A DNA stretch of 64,000 nt from Actinomycetes bacterium (GTDB taxonomy: Bacteria; Actinomycetota; Acidimicrobiia; Acidimicrobiales; UBA8190). Shown in pieces: positions 26,915 to 35,721 of this stretch. Made by a program: the position numbers and the translations under genes. The notes below the pieces were generated by a model that was given only the letters and a program-made list of their open reading frames with translations, ran no database searches and was not told the DNA's origin. The first letter of the stretch is position 1; every line of letters begins with the position of its first letter. Location: assembly GCA_021803325.1 (NCBI GenBank), contig JAJZLP010000095.1, positions 1 to 64,000 on the forward strand, in the 5' to 3' direction.

Positions 26915-27727
26915 TCAGCGGTTGTCGAAGCCGCAGCCCTCGTCGACGCGGTAGCCCCGCACGCGGGCGAACGCTGGGCGCAGCAATTCCCGGACTGCCG
27001 GCTCTCCAAGGAAGTCCTCGGCCCACTCCTGCTGGTCGAAGTACAGCTCCAGGAACCCGATCTTGGTGCTCTTCTCCAGCACCCGCCCGACCGGTCGCTG
27101 GCCTGGCTCGTCGACGGGCTCGGTGGCCTGCTCTCGGGTCACCGTGTCCTGGACGAGCAGCCGTAGGCCGAAGTCGCGCTCGCGCGCGTGGGCCGCGAGT
27201 GCGTCGGCCAGAGCGTCGAAGCGGCGGCGGTCCAGGTCGACGCCGTCGGTGGGCCCGCTGACTCCGCTGCCACCGCCGTCACCCACCGGCGCACCGCTCG
27301 CCCGTTCGAGGTCGAACAGGTACTTGACCAGGGTGGTCTGGCCGCGCAGCTCGTCGATGACGACCCGCTCGTCCACGGTGAAGCTGCGAAGATCGCGCAG
27401 ACAGTTCCGGTGGTCCTGGACCACCTGCTCCTGTTCGGCGGCCGACAGGCCGAGGCGCTGACCAGGGGCCAGGCGAAGGATCACCCAGCGCCAGGCGTCC
27501 GGGCGCTGGCCGAAGCCGCCGCGTACGTCGTAAGCGGCAGTGGCCCTGTCGATGTGATAGCTCACCATGTGGGGCCGGTCTCGAAGCAGGTGGCGGGCCC
27601 AGCGGGTGTGCACGTCTGAATAGTGGCGTTCACACTCGTCGATGCTGAGCGACCACAGCGGGTTGAAGCTCGACATGGTCTTGTCGAACGGTCCGGTCGG
27701 GACAGTGGTCCCCATCGGTCTCGCCAT
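26915..27727 (-). CDS. EthD-like dimeric alpha/beta-barrel protein
   Basis: A protein of about 270 residues. The N-terminal part has LSIDECERHYSDVHTRWARH, resembling the HY-x-DVH pattern of EthD-domain (dimeric alpha/beta barrel) proteins, and the C-terminal part (KIGFLELYFDQQEWAEDFL) looks like a second barrel of the same kind, with a Gly/Ser/Pro-rich linker near the middle. The start is uncertain: the ATG at 27727 avoids overlap with the upstream crotonase, and another lies 12 bp further on; neither has a strong ribosome site. It is last in the minus-strand KstD/thiolase/crotonase operon. EthD proteins accompany many degradation clusters, but their reaction is rarely known. Confidence 0.6.
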   Translation of the reverse strand: MARPMGTTVPTGPFDKTMSSFNPLWSLSIDECERHYSDVHTRWARHLLRDRPHMVSYHIDRATAAYDVRGGFGQRPDAWRWVILRLAPGQRLGLSAAEQEQVVQDHRNCLRDLRSFTVDERVVIDELRGQTTLVKYLFDLERASGAPVGDGGGSGVSGPTDGVDLDRRRFDALADALAAHARERDFGLRLLVQDTVTREQATEPVDEPGQRPVGRVLEKSTKIGFLELYFDQQEWAEDFLGEPAVRELLRPAFARVRGYRVDEGCGFDNR

Positions 27728-27786
27728 CGGGTCAGCGTCGGTCGACCCGCCTCCCTGGGGCCCAGCGCCGGACCCGACGGCCACGG

Positions 27787-28584
27787 CTACTTGCCTTCGA
27801 ACGTGGGCGTGCGCTTCTCCAGGAACGCGCGGACGCCCTCGGGGAAGTCGTGGGTCTCCCACAGCTGGGAGACGAGCTCGCGCTCGAGGTCGAGCTGCTG
27901 GTCGAGGTCGTTGACCGTAGCCCGGTCGACGAGGGCGCGGGTCCGCAGGAGCGCCATCGGGGGGGTCCCGGCTACCGAATGGGCCAACTCGATGGCGCGC
28001 TCGGTCGCCTGTCCCTTCGGCACGACCTCCTCGGCCAGGCCTAGTGCCACCAGTTCGTCGGCGAACAGTGCCCGGTTGCGGAGGATGAGCGAGAGCGCGC
28101 GGGCCCCTCCGAGCGCCCGGGTCAGTGCGTAGGAGACCCCGCCGTCCGGCGAAGCGCCGATGGCGAGGTACCCGGGCACGAGCTGGGCCGATTCGCTGGC
28201 CACGCGTAGGTCGGCTGCAAGGGCCAGCCCCATCCCGGCACCGACGGCGGGCCCCTCCACCGCGGCCACGATGGGGAAGGGGAGGCGTCGGACGACTCGC
28301 AGCGTCTGGTGGAGGTTGTCCACCAGCGGCGCAAGCACCGCAGCCGGATCACCCTCCAGCGCCGAACGGACGAGAGCCAGGTCGGCGCCCGCGCAGAAGC
28401 ACCGGCCCTCGCCGGTCAGGACAGCGGCGTGGGCACCCGCCTGCTCCAGATCGCCGAAAGCGGTACCGAGCTCCCGTACGAGGTCGACGCTCAGCGCGTT
28501 CATGGCGTCGGGGCGGTTGAGCGTCACGACGGCGACACCGCCGTCGAGGCGCTCCACGTTCACGTTGGTTGTAGAAGTCGGCAT
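27787..28584 (-). CDS. Enoyl-CoA hydratase/isomerase family protein
   Basis: A 265-residue crotonase. Oxyanion-hole segments are EGRCFCAGADLALVRSAL (about 62-79) and AAVEGPAVGAGMGLALAADL. The catalytic region is LVPGYLAIGASPDGGVSY, which lacks the first hydratase Glu and has Asp in PDGG, as in PaaG-like isomerases. The start at 28584 is fixed by GGAGG seven bases upstream. It lies 38 bp after the thiolase gene and 59 bp before the EthD-like gene, so it is part of one minus-strand operon with the KstD-like flavoprotein at its head. Confidence 0.88.
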   Translation of the reverse strand: MPTSTTNVNVERLDGGVAVVTLNRPDAMNALSVDLVRELGTAFGDLEQAGAHAAVLTGEGRCFCAGADLALVRSALEGDPAAVLAPLVDNLHQTLRVVRRLPFPIVAAVEGPAVGAGMGLALAADLRVASESAQLVPGYLAIGASPDGGVSYALTRALGGARALSLILRNRALFADELVALGLAEEVVPKGQATERAIELAHSVAGTPPMALLRTRALVDRATVNDLDQQLDLERELVSQLWETHDFPEGVRAFLEKRTPTFEGK

Positions 28585-28622
28585 CTGGGAGCCTCCGATG
28601 GTTGCCCGCTCCTGGCCGGGGC

Positions 28623-29774
28623 TCAGGACAGGGCCTCGACGATTGTGGCGTTGGCCATCCCGCCGCCTTCGCACATCGTCTGCAGGCCGTAGCGGCCACC
28701 GGTGCGGCGGAGGTGGTGGATGAGCGTGGTCATGAGCCGGGCGCCCGTTGCGCCGAGCGGATGGCCGAGTGCGATGGCGCCGCCGAGGACGTTGGTTCGT
28801 TCGAGGCTCGCGCCCGTCTCCTTCGACCAGGCCAGCACCACGGGCGCGAACGCCTCGTTGATCTCGAAGAGGTCGATGTCGTCGATGGACATTCCTGCCT
28901 TTTCCAGGGCCGCCTGCGTGGCGGGGATGGGCCCGGTCAGCATGAAGACGGGGTCGGATCCGACCACCGTCATGGTGTGGACCCGGGCGAGCGGGTGCAA
29001 CCCGTAGCGTTCGACGGCGTCGGCTGACGCCACTAGGAGGGCGGCGGCACCGTCGGAGATCTGGCTGGCTGCGGCAGCGGTGAGGCGTCCGCCGTCGACC
29101 AGGGTGGAGAGGCCCGCCATCTTCTCCAGGCTGGTGTCCTCACGGGGTCCCTCGTCGCGTCGCACATCGCCGTAGGGGGCGACCTCCTCCTCGAACAGGC
29201 CGTCGCGCCAGGCGGCGAGTGCCCGCTGGTGGCTGTCGTAGGCGAAGCGCTCCATGTCCTCCCGGGTGATGTCCCACTTCTCGGAGATCAGCTCCGCGCC
29301 GCGGAACTGCGAGATCTCCTGGTCGCCGTAGCGGGCGCGCCAGCCATCGCCGCCGAACGGCGTCCCCATGCCATTGGCCTCGCCCAGCAGGCCTGGGCTC
29401 GAGATGGGCACCATGCTCATGACCTCGACGCCACCGGCGACCACCAGGTCGTACACACCGGCCATGATTCCCTGGGCGGCGAAGTGGACCGCCTGCTGCG
29501 ACGAGCCGCACTGACGGTCGATAGTCGTCCCTGGCACGTGCTCGGGGTAGCCGGCAGACAGCCAGGCGGTGCGGCCGATGTTGCCGAACTGGGCCCCCAT
29601 CGCGTCGACGCAGCCGAAGATGACGTCGTCGACGGCCCCGGGGTCGACCCCGGCCGCATCGATGACGGCCCGGATCGCGTGGGCTCCGAGGTCGGCGGGG
29701 TGCACGTGGCTGAGACCGCCGCCACGGCGGCCGACGGGCGAACGGTTGGCAGCGACGATGTAGGCGTCGGGCAT
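28623..29774 (-). CDS. Thiolase (acetyl-CoA acyltransferase)
   Basis: A 383-residue thiolase that should cleave a 3-ketoacyl-CoA with CoA. TIDRQCGSSQQAVHF (about 84-98) holds the acyl-accepting Cys, NEAFAPVV is conserved, GGAIALGHPLGATGARL holds the active-site His, and CEGGGMANA near the C-terminus holds the second Cys (CxG). The start is the ATG of MPDAYIVAANRSPVG, with AAAGGAAA upstream. Length and motifs are complete. Its presence with crotonases and acyl-CoA dehydrogenases means the island carries a full beta-oxidation round. Confidence 0.93.
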   Translation of the reverse strand: MPDAYIVAANRSPVGRRGGGLSHVHPADLGAHAIRAVIDAAGVDPGAVDDVIFGCVDAMGAQFGNIGRTAWLSAGYPEHVPGTTIDRQCGSSQQAVHFAAQGIMAGVYDLVVAGGVEVMSMVPISSPGLLGEANGMGTPFGGDGWRARYGDQEISQFRGAELISEKWDITREDMERFAYDSHQRALAAWRDGLFEEEVAPYGDVRRDEGPREDTSLEKMAGLSTLVDGGRLTAAAASQISDGAAALLVASADAVERYGLHPLARVHTMTVVGSDPVFMLTGPIPATQAALEKAGMSIDDIDLFEINEAFAPVVLAWSKETGASLERTNVLGGAIALGHPLGATGARLMTTLIHHLRRTGGRYGLQTMCEGGGMANATIVEALS

Positions 29775-29945
29775 GGTGTCGTTTCCTTTTCTGTCGAGTT
29801 GCTCCGAAGGTTGTACTGGTCCCTGGGCCGGATACCGCATTGATGGCCGGCACTGGTGGCCGGCATCGTGGCCCCGGCCTGTCCGAAGTCAGCGGCTCGC
29901 CGTCACGGCCTCAGCTCCGTGGCGCCGGTCGTCCGCTGTCGCGGT

Positions 29946-31679
29946 CTAGTCCTGTCCGGCATCAGTGGCCGGCGTGTCGATGTCGTGGTCCCGGCGAGCT
30001 GCCAGGTGCTGGCTGGCAATGTAGGCGAAGGTGACGGCTGGCCCGATGGTGGCACCAGGGCCGGCATACTCGTGCCCCATCACCGCCGCCGACGTGTTGC
30101 CCGCCGCGTACAGGCCGGCGATGACGCTGCCGCCTTCGCGTAGCACGCGGGCGTGCTCGTCGGTCAGGAGGCCGCCCTTGGTCCCGAGGTCGCCAGGGAC
30201 CACCTTGAGGGCGAAGAACGGGCCCGTCTCGATGGGGCCGAGGCACGGGTTGGGTCGCCGTGACGGATCGCCGTAGTAGCGGTCGTAGGCACTGTCACCC
30301 CGGCCGAAGTCCAGGTCGCGCCCGGTGCGGGCGAAGCTGTTGAAGCGCTCGACCGTCTGCACCAGGTTGTCGGCGGGGACCCCCATCTGGGCGGCGAGGT
30401 CCCGGATCGTGTCGGCCCGCTTCACCACGCCGGCCTCGAACCACGACGCGGCGATCCGTTGGCGCGGGAGGAAGCGTCCGAGCTTGTACCGGTTCCGGTA
30501 CGTCTTGTCGACGATGAACCAGCTGGGGACGTGCGTCACACCCGTGGCCTCGCCCTCGTAGATGGCGTGACAGACGTTCACGTAGGGAGCGGACTCGTTG
30601 GTGAAGCGCTTCCCGGCGGAGTTGACCATCATCCCGCCGGGGGCCTGGCGCTCGGTCAGCAGGAAGTCGGACCGCCCTTCCGGGTTGAGGAGTCCGGGTC
30701 CCCACCAGGAGTCGTCCATCAGTGCGACGGCGGCGCCCAGTTCCATGCCGGCACGGATGCCATCGCCGGCGTTTCCCGGCGCACCGAGCGTCCAACGCGT
30801 GCTGGTGGGCGGCTGCTGGTATGTGCTGCGCATGTCGGCATCGCGCTCGAAGCCACCGCTGGCGAGGACGACCCCGAGCCGGGCCCGTACGCGGACGGGT
30901 GTGCCCTCCCGGTCGATGACCGCACCCACAACCTCGCCGTCGTCACCGGTGATGAGGGACTGCATCGACGTCTGCAGCCAGAGGGGAACGTCGTGCTCCA
31001 CTAGCCCGGCACGCATCCCGGCGATGAGCATCTGCCCGCCCGACATGGCCATCTTCTTGCCCTGCAGCTTGGCCACCAGGCCGCGCAGTGCTAGGCGTAC
31101 GGCCAGCACACGGGCCTTCCACGAGGTCCCGAACGTTCCGAGGTCGCGGGCTTCGTCGATGCGGATCCACATGCCGAACGGCTGGGGAACCATGGGTGTC
31201 GCCCGGCGCATCTGGGCAGCGGCGCTGCCGAGGACTCGGGTGTCGACGGCCCGCGGCTGGATTTGGCGGCCGTCGGTCGTCCCACCGGGGAGCTCAGGGT
31301 GGTAGTCCGGGTAGTCCTTCACCCAGTCGAAGCGGAGGTAGCGGCACTGCTTCTCGAGAAGGGCCACGGCCTTCGGGCCCTCGGACAGGAAGGCGGTGCG
31401 CCGCGCATCGCTGACGTCGTCGTCGTTCAGGGCCAGCACCGCGTCGAGGTAACGCCGTGCTGCCTCGGGCGTGTCGCGCATCCCCTGGCCCTGCAGCACC
31501 GGATTGTTGGGGATCCACATTCCCCCGCCGGAGTAGGCCGTGGTGCCGCCGTAGTACTTGGTCTTCTCGATGACGAGCGTGTTCAGTCCGAGCGAGGAGC
31601 TGGTCACCGCGGCCGCCAGGCCCGCTGCCCCGCTCCCGACGATCAGCGCGTCACACTCGTAGTCGTATGCGTCGGTCAT
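29946..31679 (-). CDS. FAD-dependent dehydrogenase, 3-ketosteroid delta1-dehydrogenase-like
   Basis: A 577-residue FAD_binding_2 protein. ALIVGSGAAGLAAAVTSSS and NTLVIEKTKYYGGTTAYSGG form the N-terminal FAD site. The C-terminal part has GLYAAGNTSAAVMGHEYAGP followed by GATIGPAVTFAYIA. The EYAGPG stretch places a Tyr and a Gly four residues later where KstD enzymes have catalytic Tyr and Gly. The ATG at 31679 is preferred because AGGAG is ten bases upstream; an ATG three codons earlier is too close. It is the first gene of the minus-strand operon behind the operator at 31732. It probably introduces a double bond next to a ring ketone; steroid specificity is not proven. Confidence 0.85.
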   Translation of the reverse strand: MTDAYDYECDALIVGSGAAGLAAAVTSSSLGLNTLVIEKTKYYGGTTAYSGGGMWIPNNPVLQGQGMRDTPEAARRYLDAVLALNDDDVSDARRTAFLSEGPKAVALLEKQCRYLRFDWVKDYPDYHPELPGGTTDGRQIQPRAVDTRVLGSAAAQMRRATPMVPQPFGMWIRIDEARDLGTFGTSWKARVLAVRLALRGLVAKLQGKKMAMSGGQMLIAGMRAGLVEHDVPLWLQTSMQSLITGDDGEVVGAVIDREGTPVRVRARLGVVLASGGFERDADMRSTYQQPPTSTRWTLGAPGNAGDGIRAGMELGAAVALMDDSWWGPGLLNPEGRSDFLLTERQAPGGMMVNSAGKRFTNESAPYVNVCHAIYEGEATGVTHVPSWFIVDKTYRNRYKLGRFLPRQRIAASWFEAGVVKRADTIRDLAAQMGVPADNLVQTVERFNSFARTGRDLDFGRGDSAYDRYYGDPSRRPNPCLGPIETGPFFALKVVPGDLGTKGGLLTDEHARVLREGGSVIAGLYAAGNTSAAVMGHEYAGPGATIGPAVTFAYIASQHLAARRDHDIDTPATDAGQD

Positions 31680-31731
31680 CGCAACCATGCTCCTGCAGCT
31701 AATGGCGGCACACCGGCCGCCCGCGAGTTCC

Positions 31732-31746
31732 TAACGTAACACGTTA
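31732..31746. promoter_or_regulatory. Perfect operator palindrome (TAACGT-AAC-ACGTTA)
   Basis: A perfect 6-3-6 inverted repeat between the divergent KstD-like gene (start 31679, minus) and the LLM gene (start 31940, plus). It can serve both directions. The rest of the 260-bp gap shows nothing else I recognise. Confidence 0.8.
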
Positions 31747-31939
31747 AATAATGATCCGCATCCCGCACGCTCAGGAGGGGCCCGGGACCGCTCTCGACGC
31801 CGTCCGGGTCGGATGCCGGTGCTATCTTCCGTTTCTCGGAAGATGGAGATATCAGGGCGACGGCAGGTGTCGGCATCGGCTTCCTGGGCCATCCGGGGGG
31901 ACGGGCGGTGGCCGGCGCCAGGAGAAAGGACCAGGACCG

Positions 31940-33022
31940 GTGGACGTTGGGATCGCCATGGGGGCAGTGCCGCCGTTCGAGTCGATGCGGCGGCGGGTGG
32001 AGCGCAGTGCCGGAGGCGCGGTCGACTCGTTCTGGTGGCCCGACCACCTGGTCGCGTTCCACTCCCATTCTCTGTGGGCGACCGGCGCCCTGGCTGCCAT
32101 CCAGCCGGACCCGCACGCCTACGCCGACCCGTTCGTGTGCATGGCGGCATGCGCCCCGAGCGCAGGGGACGCGCTGGTAGGCGTCTGCGTGACCGACGCC
32201 GTCCGCCGCATGCCGGCGACGCTGGCGCAGACCGTCATGAGCCTCGACCACCTTGCTCCCGGCCGCGTCGTGCTCGGCCTGGGCGCGGGGGAGCACGCCA
32301 ACTACAGTCCCTACGGCTGGGAGGTCGCCTCGCCGGCCGGTCGGCTGGAGCAGGCGGCCGGGCAGATCCGCCGGCTGCTCGACGACGGCGCCGCCGACGA
32401 GAAGGGTGCGGTGCTCGGTCTGCGGCCGCCGGCCGGATCTCGGGGGCCGCAGCTGTGGATCGCCGCCCACGGGCCGCGGGGCTATTCGGTCGCCGGACGG
32501 TTCGGCGACGGATGGATCCCGAACTTCCTGTCACGGGACGCGTGGCAGGCCGGACGTCGGTCCGTCGCCGACGCGGCCCGGGAGGCGGGGCGCGACCCGA
32601 GCGCCCTCACCTATGCGTTGTCGGCCCAGGTGGTGGTGGCCGACACCCACGAGGCCGCCCACCAGCTTCTGGAGCATCCGATCCTGCGGGCCTACGGGCT
32701 ACTGCTCCCCCCGGAGCGCTTCGCCGAAGTTGGCGCCGACCATCCGCTCGGTGGGCATGGGCTGTCGCACCTGGTCGCCAGCCGGGACGACGGGAGCCAG
32801 CTCGCAGCGGCGAAGGCGGTCCCGTTCCCCGTGGTGCACGACTACTTCGTCCACGGCACACCGGAGGAGGTGGCGGCGCAAATCGGTGCCTACGACGAGC
32901 TCGACCACGCCGTCCTGTGGGACCCGGTGCCGCTGGTCGACCTCGGCGCCGCTCGCACCAGCGCCGCTGGGGTCGCCGAGATCGCCCGCATGCTGAAGGC
33001 GGGGGGCCGGCCCCAGGGCTGA
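31940..33022 (+). CDS. LLM-class flavin (F420)-dependent oxidoreductase
   Basis: A 360-residue luciferase-like TIM-barrel protein. It has VDSFWWPDHLVAFHSHS near residue 30, the LDHLAPGRVVLGLGAGEHAN motif near 110, and PQLWIAAHGPRGYSVAGRFG then DGWIPNFL near 180. GTG at 31940 is chosen since GAAAGGA lies nine bases upstream and sequence before it is not family-like. LLM proteins in actinobacteria usually use reduced F420 or FMN for hydride transfer. It is a paralogue of the genes at 36569 and 37732 and divergent from the KstD-like operon. Substrate unknown. Confidence 0.85.
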   Translation: MDVGIAMGAVPPFESMRRRVERSAGGAVDSFWWPDHLVAFHSHSLWATGALAAIQPDPHAYADPFVCMAACAPSAGDALVGVCVTDAVRRMPATLAQTVMSLDHLAPGRVVLGLGAGEHANYSPYGWEVASPAGRLEQAAGQIRRLLDDGAADEKGAVLGLRPPAGSRGPQLWIAAHGPRGYSVAGRFGDGWIPNFLSRDAWQAGRRSVADAAREAGRDPSALTYALSAQVVVADTHEAAHQLLEHPILRAYGLLLPPERFAEVGADHPLGGHGLSHLVASRDDGSQLAAAKAVPFPVVHDYFVHGTPEEVAAQIGAYDELDHAVLWDPVPLVDLGAARTSAAGVAEIARMLKAGGRPQG

Positions 33023-33047
33023 CCGAGGAGGTCGCCCGCCCGCTCGA

Positions 33048-33527
33048 TCAGCCGGCCGGCGGAGCGGGGGCGGCGTCGCGGCCGGCGTACGGGTAAGTGC
33101 GCCCCGGGACCTCATCGCGGCCGCGGTAGAGGAAGGCGAAGGTGCGGCTGGCGAAGCGCCACGCACCGTCGTGCCGTTCCAGGTCGTCTTCGTAGTAGCC
33201 GATGAACAGCGCACCTGCGCCTTCCGGGTCGCGTCCGTGCTCGGTCAGGTACCACCGGGCCGTGGCCCGGTCGCCGTGGAGGTCGACGACGCCCGAGTGG
33301 AGGAGCTGTACCAGGTGGGTGAACTGTCCCAGCAAGCCGGTGAGGCGGGCGGCGATGTCGTCGTGCCCCACGGTCTCGTCGACGCCGGGCACGATCCAAC
33401 GTCCATCGGGAGCGAAGAGCGCCGCCATCTCGGTGGGGGAGCGGCGGTTCACCGCGTCGGTGAAGCGTTGCGCCAGGTCGCGGATGGCCAGCTCGTCTGC
33501 GATCTCGGTGTCGGTCAGTAGCGCCAT
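33048..33527 (-). CDS. SnoaL/NTF2-like protein
   Basis: A 159-residue alpha+beta-barrel protein of the SnoaL/ketosteroid-isomerase-like fold: DELAIRDLAQRFTDAVNRRS at the N-terminus (about 10-29), FAPDGRWIV, DRATARWYLTEH and GAWRFASRTFAFLYRG. Family members are isomerases, cyclases, dehydratases or simple binding proteins. Its start overlaps the end of the flavoprotein gene by 13 bp, so it is translationally linked to the TetR-crotonase-flavoprotein operon. Two further SnoaL-like genes lie at 59888 and 63131. Confidence 0.78.
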   Translation of the reverse strand: MALLTDTEIADELAIRDLAQRFTDAVNRRSPTEMAALFAPDGRWIVPGVDETVGHDDIAARLTGLLGQFTHLVQLLHSGVVDLHGDRATARWYLTEHGRDPEGAGALFIGYYEDDLERHDGAWRFASRTFAFLYRGRDEVPGRTYPYAGRDAAPAPPAG

Positions 33528-34912
33528 GTGTCCTCCAATCCACCTACGCGTTCCCCGAGCACCAGCTCGGCGCAGGTCAGTCCTGAACGTGCCGCACGGT
33601 CGATGCCGACCGACCGGCTCCGGAAGGTGTCACCGCCGACGAACAGACCGTCGATGCCCGGGACGACGTTGTGCGGGCGCATTGCGCCGACAAGCCCGGG
33701 TCGAGCCTTGAGGCCGAAGTTCGTGATGACGTGTCGCACGCGGAACGTCGAGTGCGCCAGGACAGGGTACAGCTCCTCCATGTCTGCCTCGAAGCCGGCG
33801 AGGACGGTGGCCAGGCGTCGCCGGTCGCGGACAGCCGCCAGATCGCACGCGACGCCACACACGAAGAGGTTGCCGTCGGGCGGGGCTGACACCGGGTCGA
33901 GCATCGAGTGTGTGTAGGCGAACCCCGGTAGGCCCGTGCGGGCGGTGCCGAACCACACGGCGAGCTCGCGCGGCGTGTAGACGGCGGGCGGCTCGGGGAG
34001 CGCGGCGTAGAAGCCGATCCAACTACCTCGGGCGTCCTCAGTGGTCATCCGGGCCACGAGGTCGAGGTACCAGGCCGGGACGTCACCACCGGGCAGCAGT
34101 CCCAGGACATCCCACGCGGGGAGGGTCAGGATGACCGTGTCGGCGTCGATGCGCTCGAGCGGGAGCACCTCGTTCGGCACCCGGCGCTCTCCGACCTCGA
34201 CGTACACGCCGCGGACCGTACAGTCCTCGACGGCGACGCCGGCTACCGAAACCCCGCGCCGCACCTCGGCGCCGCCTGCCTGCGCCAGCGCGCCTACCTG
34301 TTCGAACAGGTGCTCGAAGCCGCCGACGGGCACGTAGGAGTAGCCAGGCTTGCGTTGCTCGCGCAGGTGCAGGGACCGCATGAACAGGTTGTCGCTCGCC
34401 GAATGGTCCTGCGGGCGACCGGTCTGCCCTTCGAGGACGGCCATGAACTCGAAGAGCTCGGTCACCCGCCTGTTGTCGGTCCGTGCTGCCAGCCAGTCGC
34501 CCAGCGCCACCTGGTCGAGCTGGTCGAGCTGGTCGAGGTCGAGCGACGCGACCTCGCCGGCGACCCGGGCCAGGTCGGCGCGACCGGACTGGTAGAACTC
34601 GCCCGCCTGCTGCCAATGCCCGCCGTCCCAGACGGCCATGCCGTCGTTGGTCGGGCCGTGCTCCAGCGTCATGCCGAACCGGGCGAGGATCGCGGTGATG
34701 CCGCTGCCGGGGTCCTCGAGCAGGTGCGGGCCCCACTGGAGGCGGTAGCCGTCGACGTCGAAATACCGGGCGCGCCCGGCAAGCACCTCGTCGCGTTCGA
34801 GGAGGAGCACCCGCTTGCCGGCATCGGCCAGGGCGGCCGCCGCGACGGAGCCGGCGGCCCCGCCGCCCACCACGATGGTGTCGTAGTGCGCCTGACCCGT
34901 ATTCGTGGTCAT
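33515..34912 (-). CDS. FAD-dependent oxidoreductase, phytoene-desaturase/amine-oxidase-like
   Basis: A 465-residue flavoprotein. The N-terminal TIVVGGGAAGSVAAAALAD and KRVLLLERDEVLAGRARYF form the FAD-binding region; VPGIDGLFVGGDTFRSRS near the C-terminus is the second FAD motif. It is a distant paralogue of the gene at 10054. Its ATG overlaps the crotonase stop by 4 bp, and its end overlaps the SnoaL-like gene. Likely a desaturase or isomerising dehydrogenase acting on a cyclic intermediate; this is inference from family and neighbours. Confidence 0.83.
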   Translation of the reverse strand: MTTNTGQAHYDTIVVGGGAAGSVAAAALADAGKRVLLLERDEVLAGRARYFDVDGYRLQWGPHLLEDPGSGITAILARFGMTLEHGPTNDGMAVWDGGHWQQAGEFYQSGRADLARVAGEVASLDLDQLDQLDQVALGDWLAARTDNRRVTELFEFMAVLEGQTGRPQDHSASDNLFMRSLHLREQRKPGYSYVPVGGFEHLFEQVGALAQAGGAEVRRGVSVAGVAVEDCTVRGVYVEVGERRVPNEVLPLERIDADTVILTLPAWDVLGLLPGGDVPAWYLDLVARMTTEDARGSWIGFYAALPEPPAVYTPRELAVWFGTARTGLPGFAYTHSMLDPVSAPPDGNLFVCGVACDLAAVRDRRRLATVLAGFEADMEELYPVLAHSTFRVRHVITNFGLKARPGLVGAMRPHNVVPGIDGLFVGGDTFRSRSVGIDRAARSGLTCAELVLGERVGGLEDTWRY

Positions 34913-35721
34913 GGGTCTGCCCTCCCGTGATCGGCGCCCGGCCTGCCGCCGAAGCGGGGGGATCGCCGTTCAAAGAACGCGGCGAACCCCTCGGCGAAGT
35001 CGGGCGAAGCGAACAGTGACGGCTGGACCATGCGCTCGAAGGCCTGGACCGTCCACAGGTTTCCGTCGAGGCCGCTGTGGAGCACGAGCTTGGCGTAGCC
35101 CTGTGCGGTCGTCGGGCCGGAGGCCAGTTCGCGGGCGTAGGCGTGGGCACCCTGCCGGAACCCGTCATCTGGCATCACCCTCGTGACGAGGCCGATGGCC
35201 GCCGCCTCGGCGGCACCGACGGACCGCCCGCTCAGTACCAGCTCCATGGCCCGTCGCAGGCCCACCAGGCGGGGCAGGAACCACAGGGCTGCGTGGTCCG
35301 GCAGGATGCCCCGCCGGACGAAGACAGGCGTGAACGTGGAGCGCTCGGACGCGAGCACGACGTCGCATGCGATTGCCAGCGCGAAACCGGCTCCCACGGC
35401 TACACCGTCGACCGCGCACACGATCGGCTTCTCGGCCCGGAACAGCCAACCCGTGACCTCGCTCGACACCTGCGTCCATTGGTCGACGACGGCGTCGGCA
35501 TGGGGACCGGTCATCTCCGCTGGATCGCCACCGGCGCTGAAAGCGCCTTCGTCACCGGTGAGCAGCACGCATCGGACGCTGGGGTCGCGTGCGGCGTCGC
35601 GCACCGCTGTTGCGAGGGCGTCGAGCATCGGCGTGTCCATGCCGTTGTAACGTCCCGGCCGCGACAGGGTGAGGACGCGCAGCCCGTCCTCGCTCTCTAC
35701 GCGCACGCGCCCTTCAGCCAC
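34909..35721 (-). CDS. Enoyl-CoA hydratase/isomerase family protein
   Basis: A 270-residue crotonase. DEGAFSAGGDPAEMTG (about 55-70) and CAVDGVAVGAGFALAIACDV form the oxyanion hole. The catalytic region reads FTPVFVRRGILPDHAALWFL, again without the first hydratase Glu and with Asp in PDHA. It overlaps the TetR gene by 8 bp upstream and the flavoprotein by 4 bp downstream, so the four genes from 36397 to 33048 form one tightly packed minus-strand operon. Confidence 0.87.
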   Translation of the reverse strand: MAEGRVRVESEDGLRVLTLSRPGRYNGMDTPMLDALATAVRDAARDPSVRCVLLTGDEGAFSAGGDPAEMTGPHADAVVDQWTQVSSEVTGWLFRAEKPIVCAVDGVAVGAGFALAIACDVVLASERSTFTPVFVRRGILPDHAALWFLPRLVGLRRAMELVLSGRSVGAAEAAAIGLVTRVMPDDGFRQGAHAYARELASGPTTAQGYAKLVLHSGLDGNLWTVQAFERMVQPSLFASPDFAEGFAAFFERRSPRFGGRPGADHGRADP

